From Alphaproteobacteria bacterium (GTDB taxonomy: Bacteria > Pseudomonadota > Alphaproteobacteria > Micropepsales > Micropepsaceae), in NCBI GenBank assembly GCA_025924715.1, contig JAICHV010000012.1, positions 1-64,000 on the forward strand: a DNA stretch of 64,000 nucleotides. The letters are read 5' to 3'. The notes under the pieces are model-generated. The model had not been told where the DNA came from and ran no database searches. It saw only the letters and a program-made list of their open reading frames with translations. The translations under genes were made by a program, and so were the position numbers. Positions 61,431 through 64,000 of this stretch are shown one piece after another (the first letter of the stretch is position 1; every line of letters begins with the position of its first letter).

Positions 61431-62400
61431 CGCCGTAATAATCCTTGTACCAGTCGATAAACTTGGGAATGCCGACGGCGATCGGTGTGGTGGGCTCAAA
61501 TCCCAGATCGCGGCGGCTTGCTTCGATATCGGCATAGGTGGCCGGCACATCGCCCGGCTGCATCGGTTCGAGCTCCACTTTGGCCTTGCGTTGCAGCGAT
61601 TGCTCGATCAGGGCGATGAAGTCGGTGAGTTTTTCCGATTTGTGGTTGCCCAGATTATAGACCTTGTGCGGCGGCGTCCCGGTTGCGGGGCGGTCCAGCG
61701 CCCGCACCACGCCACTCACGATATCGTCGACAAAGGTGAAATCCCGCCACATCTCGCCGCGATTGAACACCTTGATGGGCTCGCCGGCGATGATCTGGCG
61801 GGTGAAGATGAAGGCCGCCATGTCGGGACGCCCCCAGGGGCCGTAGACGGTGAAAAAGCGCAAGCCAGTCGCGGGAATTTTGTAGAGATGGGCATAGGTA
61901 TGCCCGATCAACTCGTCCGTGCGCTTGGTCGCGGCATAGAGCGAATTGGGTTGCTCCACCGGATCGTCCACCGAGAACGGCATTTTGGTGTTGCCGCCAT
62001 AGACCGATGACGAACTGGCGTAAACGAAGTGGCGCAGGTTTTTCAGCCTTCGCCCCAGCTCCATCATCACCACCTGGCCCATCACATTGGAGGTGACATA
62101 GACATAAGGATCGGTCAGCGAGTGGCGCACGCCGGCCTGCGCCGCCAGATGCACAACCCCATCGATCTGGGGAAAGCTGCCCGCCAGGGCCAGAACGCCG
62201 TCGCGGTCAGAGACGTCGAGCTTGCGGAAAGTGAAATTTTGCTGCGACGTCAGGCGCGCCAGCCGGGCATCCTTCAGCGTCACGTCATAATAATCGTTCA
62301 GATTGTCCAGGCCGATCACGGCATCGCCCCGCGCCAGCAAGGCGCCGGCGACATTAGAGCCGATAAAACCGGCGGCGCCGGTGACCACGATTGTACGCAT
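61426..62400 (-). CDS. UDP-glucuronate 4-epimerase-like (extended SDR)
   Basis: The 324-residue protein has GAAGFIGSNVAGAL, LDNLNDYYDVTLK (typical of UDP-glucuronate epimerases), HLAAQAGVRHSL, the SSSSVYGGN and SLYAATK catalytic set, and YGPWGRPDMA. It interconverts UDP-glucuronate and UDP-galacturonate for surface polysaccharides. It is the distal gene of a minus-strand run with the SIS and sugar-transferase genes (45 nt downstream of the SIS gene's stop). Confidence 0.93.
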   Translation of the reverse strand: MRTIVVTGAAGFIGSNVAGALLARGDAVIGLDNLNDYYDVTLKDARLARLTSQQNFTFRKLDVSDRDGVLALAGSFPQIDGVVHLAAQAGVRHSLTDPYVYVTSNVMGQVVMMELGRRLKNLRHFVYASSSSVYGGNTKMPFSVDDPVEQPNSLYAATKRTDELIGHTYAHLYKIPATGLRFFTVYGPWGRPDMAAFIFTRQIIAGEPIKVFNRGEMWRDFTFVDDIVSGVVRALDRPATGTPPHKVYNLGNHKSEKLTDFIALIEQSLQRKAKVELEPMQPGDVPATYADIEASRRDLGFEPTTPIAVGIPKFIDWYKDYYGV

Positions 62401-62445
62401 CGCTTCGACGCTTCCTTTATTGATCGCTCAAGCCCGCACGGAACA

Positions 62446-63072
62446 TCAGAATTTCAAATGCCCCATCAGGGCGGTATCGGGAAGGTGCCTTTGCCGCATG
62501 AACTGCGCCAGAATATGCATGAGGGATTGATGGACGTCTTCCACAACCCCGTAGTTCTGCGCATCGACATGCAAGGCGATGTCGGCAAGCCTGCGCCCTT
62601 CGCCGCCGTCGAAACCGCTCATGCAGATCGAGGTCACGCCATGCGCGCGCGCCCAATTGAGCGCGCCCACGATATTGGGCGAGGCCCCGGACGAACTGAT
62701 CGCCACCAGCACATCGTGTTTGGCGGCCAGGCTGGAAAGCTGGAAATCGAACACATGCTCGTAACCGATGTCATTGGCGATCGCGGTGAGGATTTCCATA
62801 TTGGTCGAAAGGCTGGAGACCTTGGGATGAAAATCCGTGCCGTTGCGCACGCCCTTCATATGATCGCAAAGGAAATGGTTGGAGATCGCGGCCGATCCGC
62901 CATTGCCGCAAACAAAGATCGTGGCTTTGCGGCGCACCGCCTGTTCCAGGCAATCCGCCGCCTTGCGCAGCGCGTCGCTATCGATTGTGGCAAAAGCCTG
63001 GGCCACCGCACGGGCATAATCGGCGGCATATTCGCCTGCGTCGCTATAGGATTTGCTGGGAAAAAGCGGCAC
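62446..63072 (-). CDS. SIS-domain phosphosugar isomerase (GmhA-like)
   Basis: The GTG at 63072 with AAGG upstream is preferred (208 residues); an ATG at 63120 would add 16 residues. The SIS domain has FVCGNGGSAAISNHFLCDHM, AISSSGASPNIVGALNWA and SICMSGFDGGEG. The layout is that of sedoheptulose 7-phosphate isomerase (GmhA), which makes the heptose precursor of lipopolysaccharide. The replacement of some GmhA residues leaves the substrate uncertain. Flanked by UDP-sugar and sugar-transferase genes, a role in envelope glycan synthesis is likely. Confidence 0.85.
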   Translation of the reverse strand: MPLFPSKSYSDAGEYAADYARAVAQAFATIDSDALRKAADCLEQAVRRKATIFVCGNGGSAAISNHFLCDHMKGVRNGTDFHPKVSSLSTNMEILTAIANDIGYEHVFDFQLSSLAAKHDVLVAISSSGASPNIVGALNWARAHGVTSICMSGFDGGEGRRLADIALHVDAQNYGVVEDVHQSLMHILAQFMRQRHLPDTALMGHLKF

Positions 63073-63137
63073 GTCCTGACCTTCGTGAAAAAACGACGCA
63101 CCATAGCATGGGCCCCGCATGGCGCCACCGGGCGCGG

Positions 63138-64000
63138 CTAATAGGCGCCCTCGCCATGGATCAGGACCCAGACGGTCTGCAGCATGATCACGAAGTCATA
63201 CCACACCGTCCAATTCTTGATGTACCACTCGTCATAGGATACGCGCTGGGCAAAGGTGGTATGGCTTCGTCCGCTGATCTGCCATAGCCCCGTCAGCCCC
63301 GGCCGCACCCGCTCATACAGCGTGATCACCGCGCCATAATGGGGCAATTCGCGCGCCAGAAGCGGCCGCGGTCCCACCAGGCTCATCTCACCCAGAAGCA
63401 CATTGAACAACTGAGGCAGCTCATCCAGGCTGCGGCGGCGCATCCAGGCTCCGATCCGCGTCACCCGCGGGTCGGATTTGAGCTTGAAATTGTCGGCATG
63501 ATAGGCGGCCCATAACGCGGGATTTTCCTGGGCCCAGCGCAGGATCTGCGCTTCGGCATCCATCGCCATGGTGCGGAATTTCCAGCACTGGAAAGGCTGG
63601 CCGCCATGGCCGATGCGTTCCTGCACGAAGAACACCGATCCGCCGTCCTGAAGCTTGATCCAAAGCCCCAGGATCAAAAGAAAAGGCGAGAGCACGGCCA
63701 GGATGAGCAAGGCGCCGACGATATCCATACTGCGCTTGAGGATTCGCTGCGGCAATCGGGCCAGATTGTTGCGGACCTGCAAAAGCAGCAGGTCCTTGCC
63801 GAAGAAATAATTGGTGCTGAGGCCGAACAGCGGCAGGCGCCGCAAGGAGGGAATGATCGCCACATTCATGTCGGCGCCGATCAGCCGGTCGATCAGATCG
63901 GCATGGCTGATCTGTTCGGCTTCATCGGGGACCAAAACGACTTGCCGGCATCCAACCGCGCTCAGCGCGGTCACCAGCCGCTCGGGCGGGGCGACGACCG
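63138..64000 (-). CDS. polyprenyl-phosphate sugar-1-phosphate transferase (partial)
   Basis: The reading frame stays open to the window edge, so the N-terminal part is missing. The visible 287 residues hold the end of the N-terminal CoA-binding-like region, one transmembrane segment (MDIVGALLILAVLSPFLLIL), and the bacterial sugar transferase domain. Its motifs are QERIGHGGQPF, WKFRTMAMDAE, DELPQLFNVLLGEMSLVGPRP and RPGLTGLWQISGR. Such WbaP/PssY-type enzymes start exopolysaccharide or O-antigen repeat synthesis on undecaprenyl phosphate. It is the first visible gene of the minus-strand polysaccharide run. Confidence 0.93.
   Translation of the reverse strand, partial: VVAPPERLVTALSAVGCRQVVLVPDEAEQISHADLIDRLIGADMNVAIIPSLRRLPLFGLSTNYFFGKDLLLLQVRNNLARLPQRILKRSMDIVGALLILAVLSPFLLILGLWIKLQDGGSVFFVQERIGHGGQPFQCWKFRTMAMDAEAQILRWAQENPALWAAYHADNFKLKSDPRVTRIGAWMRRRSLDELPQLFNVLLGEMSLVGPRPLLARELPHYGAVITLYERVRPGLTGLWQISGRSHTTFAQRVSYDEWYIKNWTVWYDFVIMLQTVWVLIHGEGAY

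Overview
The window is G+C-rich chromosomal DNA from an alphaproteobacterium. The evidence is the 5S rRNA type, EF-P with an EpmA/EpmB modification cluster, a PmtA-type phospholipid methyltransferase, TamA/TamB, HisKA-type kinases with the [16 protein letters not shown] box, a large TonB-dependent receptor and a quinoprotein dehydrogenase. A Micropepsales/Rhizomicrobium-like or caulobacterial lineage is plausible, but no sequence here proves it. No transposon, prophage, CRISPR array or tRNA was seen.

Layout: 1-520 holds the end of an rRNA operon (23S 3' end, 5S, terminator). 578-6.8 kb holds a CHAP amidase, a peroxiredoxin and the EF-P system: efp, with divergent epmA, an Fsr-like exporter and epmB. 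6.8-15.5 kb holds a PilZ protein, a coiled-coil/SH3 membrane protein, a small ParB-fold protein and tamA-tamB. 15.5-21.2 kb holds a glycosyltransferase, dgoK-dgoA, a FAD/Rieske oxidoreductase and a Crp/Fnr regulator. 21.9-28.7 kb holds a TonB receptor, a PQQ dehydrogenase and a cardiolipin synthase.

28.8-45.5 kb is the most remarkable part. It packs six histidine kinases, three intact receiver modules (two alone, one fused to Hpt), a receiver fused to one of the kinases, and one receiver that has lost its phosphorylation pocket. Among them lie an alpha-oxoamine synthase of the superfamily that contains CqsA and LqsA, an OmpW-type and a FadL-type outer membrane protein, and a PilZ domain fused to a methyltransferase that resembles the PhcB (hydroxy-fatty-acid methyl ester) group. 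Three six-TM kinases share one sensor domain. Two kinases have lost the ATP-binding motifs but keep the phospho-accepting histidine, while another keeps ATP binding but has Arg after the histidine. I infer a lipid-like signal production, transport and multi-kinase phosphorelay locus, comparable to cqs/lqs and phc quorum sensing but with a different composition.

45.5-56.1 kb is dense in DNA repair and genome-maintenance genes: topoisomerase IB, AlkB, PncC/CinA, a SprT-like protease, a LigC-type ligase, 3-methyladenine glycosylase, Nudix, ExoIII and a UdgX-like protein that lacks the Fe-S cysteines. These are mixed with two related small basic DUF6496-type proteins and a hemerythrin. 56.1-64 kb holds MarC, a CPA1 antiporter, galE, a PPP-type phosphatase, a FAH-family sugar-acid dehydratase homologue and, on the minus strand, three surface-polysaccharide genes, the last cut by the window edge.
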